A stretch of 64,000 bases of DNA from positions 1 through 64,000 of the forward strand of contig JACPWC010000066.1 in NCBI GenBank assembly GCA_016197225.1, read 5' to 3'. Both the position numbers and the translations under genes were made by a program. How positions within the stretch are numbered: the stretch's first letter is position 1; the number at the start of each line of letters is the position of its first letter. Source of the DNA: Chloroflexota bacterium. Its GTDB lineage: Bacteria; Chloroflexota; Anaerolineae; Anaerolineales; VGOW01. Below the pieces are notes generated by a model. The model was not told the origin of the DNA. It did no database searches and worked only from the letters and a program-made list of their open reading frames with translations. This document shows, in pieces, positions 24,054 through 32,821 of the stretch.

Positions 24054-25105
24054 TACGGCACGATGACCGACCGAATCCCCTCGCCGCGCCGCAATGTGTC
24101 GAAGGCGGTGTTGATCTCGTCGAGCGGAAATTTGGCCGTCACCAGTTCAGTCACTTTGATCTTGCCCTGCGCCGCCAAATCCAGCACACGCGGGTAATCC
24201 ACCGTGCGGCAGCCGAGTGAGCAGATGATCTCGATCTCGCGGAACATCACTTTGCCAGTGTTGAGACTCATCGGCTTGTCAGAAGAGCCGACCACTACAA
24301 ACCGACCTCCGGTTCGCACGGCGCCGAAGGCTTGCTCTTGCGTCGCCGGGTTGCCAATGCACTCAAAGGCCACGTCCGCGCCGCCGCCGGTCAACCGGCG
24401 CAGTTCTTTGTCCAACCGCTCGACCGATTTGGGATTGACCGTTGTCTTCGCGCCAAGTTTCTTTGCCCAGTCCAACTTGTGGTCGGCGATGTCCACGGCA
24501 ATCACTTGCCCGCCCACCGCCGCCGCGATCTGCACACAGTTCAAGCCAATGCCGCCGCACCCAAAGACGACGACAGCGTCGCCCGGTTTCACCTGGCCGC
24601 GATTGACGACGGCATGAAATGGAGTCGTCGTCGCGTCGGCGATGATGGCGCCCTCGACGAGCGGGATTTCGGGCGGGAGGGCAATGGCGACATCCGCCGG
24701 CGCCAGCACATATTCGGCGTAAGCGCCGTCAGTGCTGCTGCCGAAGAAGGCCAGGTTTTCGCACACGTTCTCGCGCCCGAGGCGGCACATGCGGCAGTGA
24801 CCGCAGCCGTACACAGCAGGCAAAATTATCTGATCGCCCTCTTTCCACCCCCCCCTTCCCCCCCCGTTAATAACAGGGGGGGTGAGGGGGGGGCCGACTC
24901 GAGCCACTGTGCCTGAAGCCTCGTGGCCCAGCACCAGCGGCGGCTTCTTCATGGTCGGCACACCGTGATCGATGAAGTGCAGGTCAGTGTGACACACGCC
25001 GCACCCGGCCACCTTCACCACGATCTCGCCCGGTTTCGGAGTCGGCGTGGGAATCTCTTCAATCACAAGTGGCTGATGCGCTCCGTGAAAGATGGCGGCT
25101 TTCAT
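24053..25105 (-). CDS. had: 6-hydroxycyclohex-1-ene-1-carbonyl-CoA dehydrogenase-like alcohol dehydrogenase
   Basis: A 350-residue zinc-dependent medium-chain dehydrogenase. Cys38-His39 (GVCHTDL) and GHE at 60-62 bind catalytic zinc. [16 protein letters not shown] holds structural zinc, and [14 protein letters not shown] binds NAD. HTDLHF..GVPT and the operon place fit the Had/BzdX enzyme, which oxidises the hydroxyl made by the dienoyl-CoA hydratase. Residues of about 72-87 ([16 protein letters not shown]) are an in-frame insert encoded by a C/G-rich palindrome. I chose the start at 25105 (GGAG 6 nt upstream), which overlaps the hydratase stop. Other alcohol dehydrogenases are similar, so the assignment leans on context. 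Confidence 0.85.
   Translation of the reverse strand: MKAAIFHGAHQPLVIEEIPTPTPKPGEIVVKVAGCGVCHTDLHFIDHGVPTMKKPPLVLGHEASGTVARVGPPLTPPVINGGGRGGWKEGDQIILPAVYGCGHCRMCRLGRENVCENLAFFGSSTDGAYAEYVLAPADVAIALPPEIPLVEGAIIADATTTPFHAVVNRGQVKPGDAVVVFGCGGIGLNCVQIAAAVGGQVIAVDIADHKLDWAKKLGAKTTVNPKSVERLDKELRRLTGGGADVAFECIGNPATQEQAFGAVRTGGRFVVVGSSDKPMSLNTGKVMFREIEIICSLGCRTVDYPRVLDLAAQGKIKVTELVTAKFPLDEINTAFDTLRRGEGIRSVIVP
24846..24893. repeat. Poly-C/poly-G palindrome inserted in frame in the had gene
   Basis: Runs of seven to eight C, then GTTA-A-TAAC, then runs of seven G form an imperfect palindrome of about 48 bp inside coding sequence. The encoded residues interrupt the usual [12 protein letters not shown]...GD stretch of alcohol dehydrogenases. 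Length is a multiple of three, so the frame survives. Confidence 0.8.
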
Positions 25106-25878
25106 TTGTGTCTCCAAACCGGCGCGCGTTTTTCGATGAACGAGGCCACACCTTCGCCTGCGTCGGCGGTGGACATCAAGTCTTCGAGATACAGCTTTTC
25201 CATCGCCGGTAAACGCTCTGCGGCCCAGCCGTCTGCGCCGAGCCGGGCGGCGCGCTTGCCGGCGCGCAGAGCCGCCGCGCTCAAGCCGCGCAGTTTGCCG
25301 ATGTATTGCTCGGCGACTTGATCGAGCTCACCAGCCGGGACGGCACGGTTGATCAACCCAATTCGGGCCGCCTCTACGGCATTGACCGTGTCTCCAATAA
25401 ACAGCATCTCCGCCGCGCGGCGGTAGCCGACGAGACCAGGGAGGCGCAGGGCCGCAATTGGTGCGATGGTCGCCAATTTGATCTCCGGCTGGCCGAAGTT
25501 TGCGCCATCTGCCGCAATGATGAGGTCGCAACACAAAGCCAATTCGCACCCGCCGCCGAGGGCGTGGCCGTGAACGATAGCAAGAGTTGGAATCGGGAAG
25601 TCGGCCAGGGCAACACAGACCCGGTCGAAGAGCGGAATCATGTCTCCCACTTTGTCGGCGGTATGATCGGCCACGTCCACTCCGGCGGAGAACATGCGTA
25701 GCGTTTTTTCGGCGCACAAGACCAGCAGGCGCAGAGTCGAGTCCTGGGCGGCGGCTTCGAGCGCCGAGTCCATCTCGCGGAGCATGGCGATGTTGACGAC
25801 GTTGAGCGGCGGTCTCTTTAATGTGAGGCGGCCCACCCCGTCGCTTGATTGCCACTCGACAAATTTCAGTTCAGTCAT
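25102..25878 (-). CDS. dch: Cyclohexa-1,5-dienecarbonyl-CoA hydratase (crotonase family)
   Basis: A 258-residue crotonase. [23 protein letters not shown] is the Dch-like N-terminus. SAGVDVADH (oxyanion loop), [22 protein letters not shown] and [24 protein letters not shown] form the active-site region. It adds water to the dienoyl-CoA product of benzoyl-CoA reductase. It overlaps both neighbours by ATGA, which indicates tight coupling with the dehydrogenase that takes its product. Confidence 0.9.
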   Translation of the reverse strand: MTELKFVEWQSSDGVGRLTLKRPPLNVVNIAMLREMDSALEAAAQDSTLRLLVLCAEKTLRMFSAGVDVADHTADKVGDMIPLFDRVCVALADFPIPTLAIVHGHALGGGCELALCCDLIIAADGANFGQPEIKLATIAPIAALRLPGLVGYRRAAEMLFIGDTVNAVEAARIGLINRAVPAGELDQVAEQYIGKLRGLSAAALRAGKRAARLGADGWAAERLPAMEKLYLEDLMSTADAGEGVASFIEKRAPVWRHK

Positions 25879-26279
25879 TTTGTGATGTGGGTTGCTTCCT
25901 GAATGGCTCGAACGACTGCCGTCACCGGGAGAACGCCTTTATCGAAGAGCTGGATCGAGCCGTTGTTCTTGATGGTGAGACTCACCCGGTGATCGAACAG
26001 CCCGTCATCCGCCGTCACGCACTCGATCTGTGAAGCAGGAATTGAAACGAGCAGGTGGCTTCCATCGTAAGCCACGTTCGGAGCGTCGAGGTCAAGCGCA
26101 TAGGCCACCGCCTCGCAGTCCACCGGCCCGATGACGACTCGTTCGAACTGACTGCGAGCGACCTCGGCCGCAAACAACACCCGCCGGTCGGTGACGCAAA
26201 GTTGGCCGTGATACCGCCAGCCAGCCGGTGGGATGTAGTCAACAGGCCAATTGCCAAGAACCCGTTCGCCTTCTTCCAT
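25875..26279 (-). CDS. PH/GRAM-like protein of unknown function in the benzoyl-CoA operon
   Basis: A 134-residue soluble protein without membrane segments. WRYHGQLCVTDRRVLFAAEV and the alternating beta pattern that follows resemble bacterial PH or GRAM-like domains. I chose the ATG at 26279 because AAGGAG lies 8 nt upstream; an upstream extension would be basic and unstructured. It sits between the reductase ATPase subunit and the dienoyl-CoA hydratase and overlaps the latter by 4 bp. Operon position suggests an accessory role in dearomatisation. I cannot name a function. Confidence 0.7.
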   Translation of the reverse strand: MEEGERVLGNWPVDYIPPAGWRYHGQLCVTDRRVLFAAEVARSQFERVVIGPVDCEAVAYALDLDAPNVAYDGSHLLVSIPASQIECVTADDGLFDHRVSLTIKNNGSIQLFDKGVLPVTAVVRAIQEATHITK

Positions 26280-26367
26280 CGGGAAACGCTCCTTAGTCGC
26301 CGAGGGCGACTTCGCCTTATGTTGCCGCGATTTCAATCGCCGGAAACCAAAAACTTTGACGGGTACT

Positions 26368-27200
26368 CTACGCTAACTGCTTCTCATCTTCCTCCGCCGC
26401 GCTTTGCTCGTTCAGTTTGTGCAGGCGATGCTTGGCCAGCAGGGCCGCCCCCAGCGCCGCCACGTATTGCACCGAGTCGCCTTCCGGCACGTTTACCTTC
26501 ATCCCCAGTTTGTCCTGCACCACTTTGCCATTGTCTCAAAACGCAGAATGCCGCCCACCAGGGTGAACTCCGGTTCCATTTGCACCCGCTTCATCAACTG
26601 CACCGAGCGATCCACGAGAGAGGCGATGGCCCCTTGCATGATGTCTGCCGGGGCGCTGCCCTGCGAGAGGCAGTTGATTACTTCCGACTCGGCGAACACG
26701 GCGCACACACCGGAGATGGGAACGAGAGCTTTGGAAGTCGCCGCCAGCGGCCCGATCTCTTCGGTGTTGAAGCCCATGTATCGCGCCGTCTTTTCCAAAA
26801 ACGCGCCGGTGCCGGCCGCGCACTTGTCGTTGAGGCGGAACGATTTCACCTTGCCCGACTCGTCGAGGCGGCTGGCCTTCATCGTTTGCCCGCCCACGTC
26901 GAGAATCGTCATCGTGTTCGGAAAGAGGAAGCGCGCGCCGCGCGCCGTCGCCGTTAGGTCAGTGACGTTGACGTTGCGAATGGCAGTTTGAAAACGGCCA
27001 TAGCCGGTGCTGGCGATGTAAGTGATATCGGTTTGTTGAAGCTCGGCCTGGGTCAGCGCCTGTCCCAGCACCCGCTCCCCGGCCTCGTTGAGCTTGAAGC
27101 CGGTCTTCACCAGCCCGCGCCCGACGATTTGATCGTCTTCACTTAGAATGATGGCTTTGGTGTACGTCGAGCCAACGTCAATGCCCGCTGTGTAGTTCAT
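26368..27200 (-). pseudogene. Benzoyl-CoA reductase ASKHA ATPase subunit, frameshifted near the C-terminus
   Basis: Residues 1-235 or so read as a BcrA/BcrD-family activator ATPase: AGIDVGSTYTKAIIL (phosphate loop), [26 protein letters not shown] and ISGVCAVFAESEV (the two cluster cysteines). The frame then breaks at about 26523-26529. As written it ends after a few aberrant residues (...KWCRTNWG). Moving one base back restores VVQDKLGMKVNVPEG and VAALGAALLAKHRL to a stop at 26368, matching the neighbouring paralogue. A lost A in a short A-run, an assembly error, or -1 slippage on AAG would each explain it. The total length of 833 bp is one short of a multiple of three. Confidence 0.88.
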
Positions 27201-27207
27201 TGCTTGC

Positions 27208-28026
27208 CTACGCTTTCTCGGCCACGCCGTCTGCCGGGACGCGGCCAGCCATGATTCGATCCATTGCAAACAGCGCCGCGCCGAGCGCGCCCATGTAATG
27301 CGAGTCCTCGCTGACGTTCACCGGAAAGCCGATCATCTCGTTGAGGACGGTGACGACGCCAATGTTGCGGGTGACGCCGCCGGTAAAAGTCACCTCCGGC
27401 TCGATGCCCACCCGCCGCATCAACCCCAGCGACCGCGAGACGATGGACTGATGGACTCCCAACAGAATGTCCTCAATCTTTTTGCCTTTGCCCAGCCAGG
27501 AGACCACTTCGGACTCGGCGAAGACGGTGCAGGTGGTGCTGATCTTCACCGCCTTCTCCGCCTGCAAAGCCACCACTCCCAACTCGCCCAGCGGAATTTC
27601 CAGGGCCGCCGCCGCCGCGCCCAGAAACCGCCCGGTGCCCGCCGCGCACTTGTCGTTCATACAGAAATCAACAATCTCGCCGGTGGGGCTGACGCGGATG
27701 GCTTTGGTGTCCTGCCCGCCCATGTCCACCACCGTGCGCGTGCGGGGGAACATGTGTACCGCGCCACGCCCGTGACAGGAAATCTCCGTAATCTGCGTGT
27801 CGCCGAACGTCACCTTGTAACGGCCATAGCCTGTGCCGACGACGTACTCCACTTCGCGCTCATCAATACTTTTGCTCTTGAGCGCTTCGGCGTAAGCGTT
27901 CTCGGCGGCCAGCACCACGTTGGCCCCGGTGTCAATCAGCGCCCGGCTCACGATCTCCCGGTTCTCGTTGATGATGACGGCTTTGGTCTGCGTTGAACCT
28001 ACGTCCACACCTGCGGCGTATGCCAT
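27208..28026 (-). CDS. Benzoyl-CoA reductase ASKHA ATPase subunit (Azoarcus BzdP/Q type)
   Basis: A 272-residue activator ATPase. [15 protein letters not shown] and [12 protein letters not shown] are the phosphate motifs, [16 protein letters not shown] and [16 protein letters not shown] hold the cysteines for the inter-subunit [4Fe-4S] cluster, and [10 protein letters not shown] and [10 protein letters not shown] close the fold. It hydrolyses ATP to push electrons from ferredoxin to the BcrB/BcrC module. Both ATPase subunits here are short, as in Azoarcus BzdPQ, unlike Thauera BcrA with about 438 residues. Position suggests the P subunit, but I could not assign P versus Q safely. Confidence 0.93.
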   Translation of the reverse strand: MAYAAGVDVGSTQTKAVIINENREIVSRALIDTGANVVLAAENAYAEALKSKSIDEREVEYVVGTGYGRYKVTFGDTQITEISCHGRGAVHMFPRTRTVVDMGGQDTKAIRVSPTGEIVDFCMNDKCAAGTGRFLGAAAAALEIPLGELGVVALQAEKAVKISTTCTVFAESEVVSWLGKGKKIEDILLGVHQSIVSRSLGLMRRVGIEPEVTFTGGVTRNIGVVTVLNEMIGFPVNVSEDSHYMGALGAALFAMDRIMAGRVPADGVAEKA

Positions 28027-28031
28027 GTTCT

Positions 28032-28100
28032 TCTCCCTGGGTTGTTGGGTTGTTAGATGGTTAGGTGGTGGCGAACTACCTAACCACCCAACCACCTAAC
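28032..28100. repeat. Low-complexity hairpin of GGTTAGGTGGTT words
   Basis: GGTTGTTGGGTTGTTAGATG and GTTAGGTGGTGG face CCACCCAACCACCTAACCC. Degenerate copies of a GGTTGGGTGGTTA-like word stand in inverted orientation, filling the gap between the bcrB-like and ATPase genes and reaching the bcrB stop codon. Confidence 0.75.
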
Positions 28101-29385
28101 CCGCTAACTGCTTGCGCGTCGCCAGCCCTTCAAAAAATGCGTCAATCCGATTCTTGAGTTGCGCTTCCGACACAACCCGTTTGTCCATCATGTCCGACTC
28201 GATGAATAAACTGCCTACGTCGGTTGTTTCCAACAGTCGCCGCCGGTTGTCGGCCAGACCGGTGGACACGGTGCGGCAGGATTTGATCGGGTGGTAGACG
28301 ACGCCGTCCACTTTGTACGGCCCGACCATGTCAATCAACGTCTGGTCCTGAAAGAACATGCTGTCCATCGCGTGCCGGACGCTGATGAGCACGCCCTCGG
28401 CCAAACTGTCCAGCGGGCGGCTCAAATCGTATTCGTAGCCCAAATTGGTGCCGCCCGAGGCGAACCAGAGGTAAGTCGAACTGACAAACGCCCCGCCCCA
28501 TTCGGCGAACATCTCGTTGAACCGCCGGAAGATCGGATAGCACGGCACGCCGACGAAGATCAGGCGATACTTTTCATCGTGCAGGGTGCCGAGGCCGTGC
28601 GCCGATTTGTATTCCATCTCTTCAACGACGCGCTTGAAGTAGGCGCTGCCCGCCGCCGTGCCCCGAAAGCCGTTGGACATTCCCAGATACACCGTGCCGT
28701 CGGTGACGGCGTTGAACACAGCCGGCGTGCTCTGGTTCAATTCCAGAACCCGCTTCCAGGCCCGGCTCATGTCGTTGGCGTGGCCTAACACCTCCCGCAA
28801 TTTGTCAATGTCGAACTTTTTGCCCGACACTTCCTCGCACAAAGTGATCAATTCTTTGAGTTGAGCCGCCACGTAGCGTTTGTCATTCTCAAAGTCGGGG
28901 TGGCCGGGCCAGGTTTGCGTGCCAGCCGCCCGGCTTCCCGGCACGTCCAGGGTGAAGATCGGAATGTGGTACATGCGCTCCCAAATCTCCGCCCACTTGA
29001 CGTACGTGTTGCAGGCGTTGGTGTACACGGCCAGCGACGGTTTTGGTATTCGCCCCATCGGGTGCTCGCCGCCGCGAAGTTGCATAGCGACGTCGGCTTT
29101 CACGTAGCCGCAAATGTCGGGCGAGTAGCCATAATCTTCGGCGGTGTTGAGGTATTCGTGGGCCACGCGCCGCACCGCCGTTTGCAAGGCGTTGATCTCC
29201 GGGAAGACGGTGTGAAAGTCAAAGGTGCGAAGCACTTCGGCCATGCTCCCCATCACGAACACATAAGCCGCCTTCTCGCCCCGCTCCGGCGCTTCGGTCA
29301 GCGTTTGAAACCACTCGCGGAACAACTGCGCCCCTTCTTTGGCCCCGCGCCCGACAATGCTTTCTGCGATTTGCCCTTCACTCAT
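28096..29385 (-). CDS. bcrB: Benzoyl-CoA reductase subunit B (BzdO type)
   Basis: A 429-residue member of the 2-hydroxyacyl-CoA dehydratase D-component family. NTAEDYGYSPDICGYVKADV and TNACNTYVKWAE carry cysteines. KVDGVVYHPIKSCRTVSTGLAD holds the C-terminal cysteine typical of BcrB. With BcrC it forms the iron-sulfur module that binds benzoyl-CoA and performs the two-electron ring reduction. Length is normal for BcrB/BzdO. It lies between the C subunit and the two ATPase subunits, the order C-B-ATPase-ATPase of bzdNOPQ. Confidence 0.94.
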   Translation of the reverse strand: MSEGQIAESIVGRGAKEGAQLFREWFQTLTEAPERGEKAAYVFVMGSMAEVLRTFDFHTVFPEINALQTAVRRVAHEYLNTAEDYGYSPDICGYVKADVAMQLRGGEHPMGRIPKPSLAVYTNACNTYVKWAEIWERMYHIPIFTLDVPGSRAAGTQTWPGHPDFENDKRYVAAQLKELITLCEEVSGKKFDIDKLREVLGHANDMSRAWKRVLELNQSTPAVFNAVTDGTVYLGMSNGFRGTAAGSAYFKRVVEEMEYKSAHGLGTLHDEKYRLIFVGVPCYPIFRRFNEMFAEWGGAFVSSTYLWFASGGTNLGYEYDLSRPLDSLAEGVLISVRHAMDSMFFQDQTLIDMVGPYKVDGVVYHPIKSCRTVSTGLADNRRRLLETTDVGSLFIESDMMDKRVVSEAQLKNRIDAFFEGLATRKQLAG

Positions 29386-29403
29386 TGGTCATCTCCTCGC
29401 TGA

Positions 29404-29485
29404 ATGACAAGATGATCGGATGACAAGGTGACAGGATGAATTTCGATTCATCTTGTCATCCCTTCACCATGTCACCTTGTCAGCC
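29404..29485. repeat. Low-complexity hairpin of GACAAGGTGACA words
   Basis: GACAAGATGATCGGATGACA and AGGTGACAGGATGAA face TTCATCTTGTCATCCC and CCATGTCACCTTGTCA across a short loop around 29440. It fills the 101-bp gap between the bcrC-like and bcrB-like genes. Design matches the other word-based hairpins. Confidence 0.8.
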
Positions 29486-29486
29486 C

Positions 29487-30653
29487 TTACGCAAACAGCA
29501 AATTCTCCACAAACGTCTCAAGCTGAATTTGCAGATGATCGAAGCTGGTCATGCTCTCTTCAAATTCGCTGACGAAGTAAGGAATGCCTGCCTCGTCCAA
29601 CGCTTTCGCGTAAGCGACCTGCTCGTCCAGCCCCGGCTCGCACATCTTGGCCGCCGTAATAATGGCCGCGCTGGCGTTTGCTTCTTTCACCCGCTTGAGC
29701 AACATCACTTCTTTCGGCTTCCGCAGGTCGTGTTGCACCGGGCTGTACGACGATTTCTCCAGATAAGCCTCAGCCAGATTGAGAAGCGGGTCGCCCTCCG
29801 TCGGCACATCTTCCAAAATGTAGCGTAAGCCAATCAGCAAATCGTCGTCCACCACGTAACAGGATTGGGCGATGACCCGCAGTAAGTCGAGCGGCGGTTG
29901 CTCGCAGAAGCCGCCCTCGAACACGACTCGAATGCGGTCTTGCGGTTTGGCGGTGCGGGCCTCAATTTGCGGAATGACAGCTCTAAGCAATTCGTTGTGC
30001 TCTTCGCGCGGGATCAGCCCGCCCACCGACATCAACACATAGGCCTCATCCGCCGAAAGTAGCCACGGCGTTTCGCGCTTAATCGCGTAAAGCCGGTGCA
30101 GGAGCCGCCGATTTTCGTTGAAGACGGCGATGGAATTCCGCAAATCGTCATCAGTGACGGCCCGACCGGCGATGGTTTCAATGTCGCGCTTGAGCCGGTT
30201 GTACTCGTCACGCAAATACTGGGCCGAGTGTCTGGAGTTCGCGTTCTGCGGCAGGTAAAGAATCTGGCAAGGGTAAGAGAAGTTGCGGCCCCAAACCGCC
30301 GCCAGGTTGCGGGCGGCGTCGCAAATGGGGTGGGAGACGAACATGTCCAGCTTGACGCGATCACTCAGAGCAAGTTCAAGTGAGGTCTTCAAAATCGAGC
30401 ACAGGTACGAACCGAACCGCGCCTCAGCCTGCCGGGCCTCAATTTGCGCCCCGCGCATTTTGAGCGGCAACATCCCGGCGGCGTGGGCAATCTCTTCCGG
30501 GAAGTACACCTGAAAGTGCCCCACCACTTTTCCGCCCGCCTCCCGCCAGCGCTTCACCGTCGGAAAGTCCGGGTCTTCCACCAACTCCCGGCACATATAA
30601 AGAGCGTCCTCTAAAGAACTGTAAGGTTTGCCGTCCAATACTCGTATAGCCAT
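29487..30653 (-). CDS. bcrC: Benzoyl-CoA reductase subunit C (BzdN type)
   Basis: A 388-residue protein of the same D-component family as Bcr[42 protein letters not shown] and [16 protein letters not shown] are the conserved N-terminal stretches with cluster cysteines. [17 protein letters not shown] and the C-terminal MCEPGLDEQ add further cysteines. It forms the substrate-binding half with BcrB. It is the second gene of the operon, 12 bp below the ring-cleaving hydrolase. Confidence 0.93.
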   Translation of the reverse strand: MAIRVLDGKPYSSLEDALYMCRELVEDPDFPTVKRWREAGGKVVGHFQVYFPEEIAHAAGMLPLKMRGAQIEARQAEARFGSYLCSILKTSLELALSDRVKLDMFVSHPICDAARNLAAVWGRNFSYPCQILYLPQNANSRHSAQYLRDEYNRLKRDIETIAGRAVTDDDLRNSIAVFNENRRLLHRLYAIKRETPWLLSADEAYVLMSVGGLIPREEHNELLRAVIPQIEARTAKPQDRIRVVFEGGFCEQPPLDLLRVIAQSCYVVDDDLLIGLRYILEDVPTEGDPLLNLAEAYLEKSSYSPVQHDLRKPKEVMLLKRVKEANASAAIITAAKMCEPGLDEQVAYAKALDEAGIPYFVSEFEESMTSFDHLQIQLETFVENLLFA

Positions 30654-30665
30654 TCGACAGGTCTC

Positions 30666-31715
30666 CTACTCACTGTGGCCGTTTAATGCCGCGCCGCACT
30701 TGCCGCAATACTCGAACTCATCCGGCAAATATTTTGTGCCGCACCTCGCGCACTCCCGCGCAAACGGCCCCCACATAAACTCCGACGACTCGCCCGCCGC
30801 CGCCTTCTGCCGGAGTTTGACGTAGTCAGCCGGACGTTTCTCCACAAAGGCGTTCATCCCCTCCATCGGCTCCCACGAGGTGTAATGGATTGATAGCCAG
30901 TCGCGGGCGTGGCCGATTGTCTGATGCCAGGCGAAGTCCTTCCAGAAGTTGACCTGTTGCTTGGTGTATCGCGTGCACTCCGGGAACTTCTGGATCAATT
31001 CCTCGCACAGGGCATTCACTGCCTCGTCCAACCTGGTGAGATCAATGCTGTAGCCGTCTTGCCCCTTCTGGGCCTTGACGATTTGTTCGGGGGTGGCTCT
31101 GGTGATAAACGTTCCATCTTTCTTCAACGACGGCACAACCTCGTTGACGAGTCCCCACTCCAGTGCTTGATAGGCCGGGACGCGGCGATTGGTCATCAAC
31201 ATATATCGCGCCCGGCGGTCGCCGACGAACATGGGTAGCCACTGCGTGGCCCCACCCGCCGCCACACTGCCAACGCCTGTTCCAACCTGACCCACGTAAG
31301 CGTGCTCGGCGATGATGGACAAATCGCAAGCCAGATGGCTCTCATTGCCGCCGCCCACGGCCATGCCGTTCAGCCGGGCGATCACCGGCTTGCCGGTGTT
31401 TAAGATGCTTTCGATGTAGGCGCTGAACAGGCCCATGTACTTCCAGTAGTCTCGCGGCGAGCGCGTATATTTGGCCGCATACTCTTTTACGTCGCCGCCA
31501 GTGCAAAAGGCCCGGTCGCCCGCGCCGGTATAAACGATGACGGCCACTTCGTCGTCGAACGATGCCTGACGAAAAGCGGCGGCCAGTTCGGCGAGGGTGG
31601 CGGTGCTGTAGGCGTTGTACGCCTGCGGGCGGTTCAACGTGATCCGCGCAACCCAATCACGTTTCTCGTAAAGAATCTCGGCGAAGTCAGTTCGTTCGGC
31701 GATCAACGTATTCAT
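30666..31715 (-). CDS. oah: 6-oxocyclohex-1-ene-1-carbonyl-CoA hydrolase
   Basis: A 349-residue ring-cleaving crotonase of the BamA/BzdY/Oah type. NRPQAYNAYSTATLAELA, CTGGDVKEYAAKYTRSPRDY, NGMAVGGGNESHLACDL and QVGTGVGSVAAGGATQWLP match this family closely. It adds two waters and cleaves the alicyclic ring to 3-hydroxypimelyl-CoA. The C-terminus has a zinc-ribbon-like tail (CARCG and CGKCG). I chose the ATG at 31715 with GGGGAG 3-4 nt upstream over a TTG seven codons earlier. It is the first gene after the operon promoter, 55 bp past the leader terminator. BamA-type genes are used as markers of anaerobic aromatic degradation. Confidence 0.95.
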   Translation of the reverse strand: MNTLIAERTDFAEILYEKRDWVARITLNRPQAYNAYSTATLAELAAAFRQASFDDEVAVIVYTGAGDRAFCTGGDVKEYAAKYTRSPRDYWKYMGLFSAYIESILNTGKPVIARLNGMAVGGGNESHLACDLSIIAEHAYVGQVGTGVGSVAAGGATQWLPMFVGDRRARYMLMTNRRVPAYQALEWGLVNEVVPSLKKDGTFITRATPEQIVKAQKGQDGYSIDLTRLDEAVNALCEELIQKFPECTRYTKQQVNFWKDFAWHQTIGHARDWLSIHYTSWEPMEGMNAFVEKRPADYVKLRQKAAAGESSEFMWGPFARECARCGTKYLPDEFEYCGKCGAALNGHSE

Positions 31716-31769
31716 ATGCTCCCCGGCCTTTAACAAACAAGAGAATATTGATGGTTTTACTCGTAAATA

Positions 31770-31801
31770 AAAGAGCCAGTCTATTTTTAGACTGGCTCTT
31801 T
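31770..31801 (-). terminator. Terminator hairpin in the 5' leader of the benzoyl-CoA operon
   Basis: AAAGAGCCAGTCTA and TAGACTGGCTCTTT form a perfect 14-bp stem with a TTTT loop. On the minus strand the stem is followed by TTTTATTTACG. It lies between the operon promoter and the first gene and is homologous to the terminator after paaX. Either readthrough is constitutive, or it is an attenuator. Confidence 0.75.
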
Positions 31802-31896
31802 AGATTTCTCTGCGGTAGTTTGGGCGACAAATTGACAGGCACAGATGCCTCGTTTGAGAAAATATGTCATTCTTTCATCACTTCGTCAAAAAAGTG

Positions 31897-31934
31897 AGAC
31901 ATATTTAGTCTAACACGAAAAATCGCTTTGTCAA
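31897..31934 (-). promoter_or_regulatory. Promoter and operator-like dyad of the benzoyl-CoA operon
   Basis: On the minus strand TTGACA (31934-31929), a 16-bp spacer, and the extended -10 TGTTAGACT (TAGACT at 31912-31907) match the paaX promoter box for box. The dyad AGAC-TAAATAT-GTCT at 31897-31911 overlaps the -10 and start site. Similarity to the paaX promoter extends over about 95 bp, including TTTGACG and TGACATAT further downstream. Confidence 0.7.
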
Positions 31935-32004
31935 CTTAGTGATTTCAGGCACAAGGACTGGTATTAGGTTGGCGGTGAAGATTAATGGCGGTAGCCAGGC
32001 CGTG

Positions 32005-32607
32005 TTAGCCTGGGAGACAGGCCAGCAATTGGTTGAGGGCTTCGACGTTTTTCTTTTTCTGGCCGTCACGGAGCGAGCGTGCCGCGGCTGTGAAGTAGTG
32101 GTGGTTTTTCAGAAATTTGAGCTGGGTACTAAGCCACTGTCTGTCGGTCGTTATTGAGCCAAAGGCCGCCAGTTCCTCGCGCAAAACCTGGTTGCGGAGC
32201 ATAAAGTCTTCGCGGCCCAGCACGTCAAGGTCGGCATCGGCGATGATCTCTTCCAGCCGGGTGTGCGGCGATTGCGGCAATTTGGTGGCGATGATGATGC
32301 CGCCGATGACGGCAATTTGCGACGGATGATAGCCAAAGCCCGGCAAAACTTCGGCGGCAATTTGCCTGCCGGCTTCTTCATGGCCGGCCCGTCTTACCGT
32401 AAAGCCAACATCATGAAAGAGCGCCGCAGTGCGAAGCAAAAGCAAGTCATCGGCGGCTACAGCCTCCAGCGCGGCCAACTGCTCCGAGGCCGGCAGAACT
32501 TCGTCTTGTGTGTGCCATAGCGAGTGATAGACGAATTTGGGCAAAAGCTCTTGTTGCAAACGCCTCAAAGCATACTGTCTGGCCCCTTCAAAGTTGGCTT
32601 GGGTCAA
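32005..32607 (-). CDS. HD-domain phosphohydrolase
   Basis: A 200-residue soluble protein. YHSLWHTQDEVLPASEQLA followed by RTAALFHDVGFTVRRAGHEEAG and IADADLDVLG give the H...HD...D metal pattern. Small HD proteins hydrolyse phosphomono- or diesters, often nucleotides. I place the start at the TTG 32607, since AGGA lies 7 nt upstream and the only nearby ATG is out of frame. It is separated by 214 bp from the STAS gene upstream and is probably the last gene of that signalling block or an independent unit. Confidence 0.8.
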   Translation of the reverse strand: MTQANFEGARQYALRRLQQELLPKFVYHSLWHTQDEVLPASEQLAALEAVAADDLLLLRTAALFHDVGFTVRRAGHEEAGRQIAAEVLPGFGYHPSQIAVIGGIIIATKLPQSPHTRLEEIIADADLDVLGREDFMLRNQVLREELAAFGSITTDRQWLSTQLKFLKNHHYFTAAARSLRDGQKKKNVEALNQLLACLPG

Positions 32608-32821
32608 AGTCGCATCCTATGAAAAGTATTGTAGGGGGTTTGGCTGGCAAGAATGTGTCGTAGCGCACAATTCACCCAATGCCATAAGGCAGGCATGAAC
32701 AACAACCTCAATTCAGCACCCAGGTCGTCAGTTCAAGCCTGCAAGTTCATCGCCGGCTTGTCGAGAGGGCGGGGCGGCCCCGACGCCGTTCGAGCCGGAA
32801 GCGTCTTGCGATGTTCGTGTC

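Noticed and set aside
32720-32765. tRNA-like 3' part (CAGGTCGTCAGTTCAAGCCTG)
   Set aside because: No matching 5' half, D-arm or anticodon arm could be found, and the T-stem has mismatches. At most a degraded fragment.
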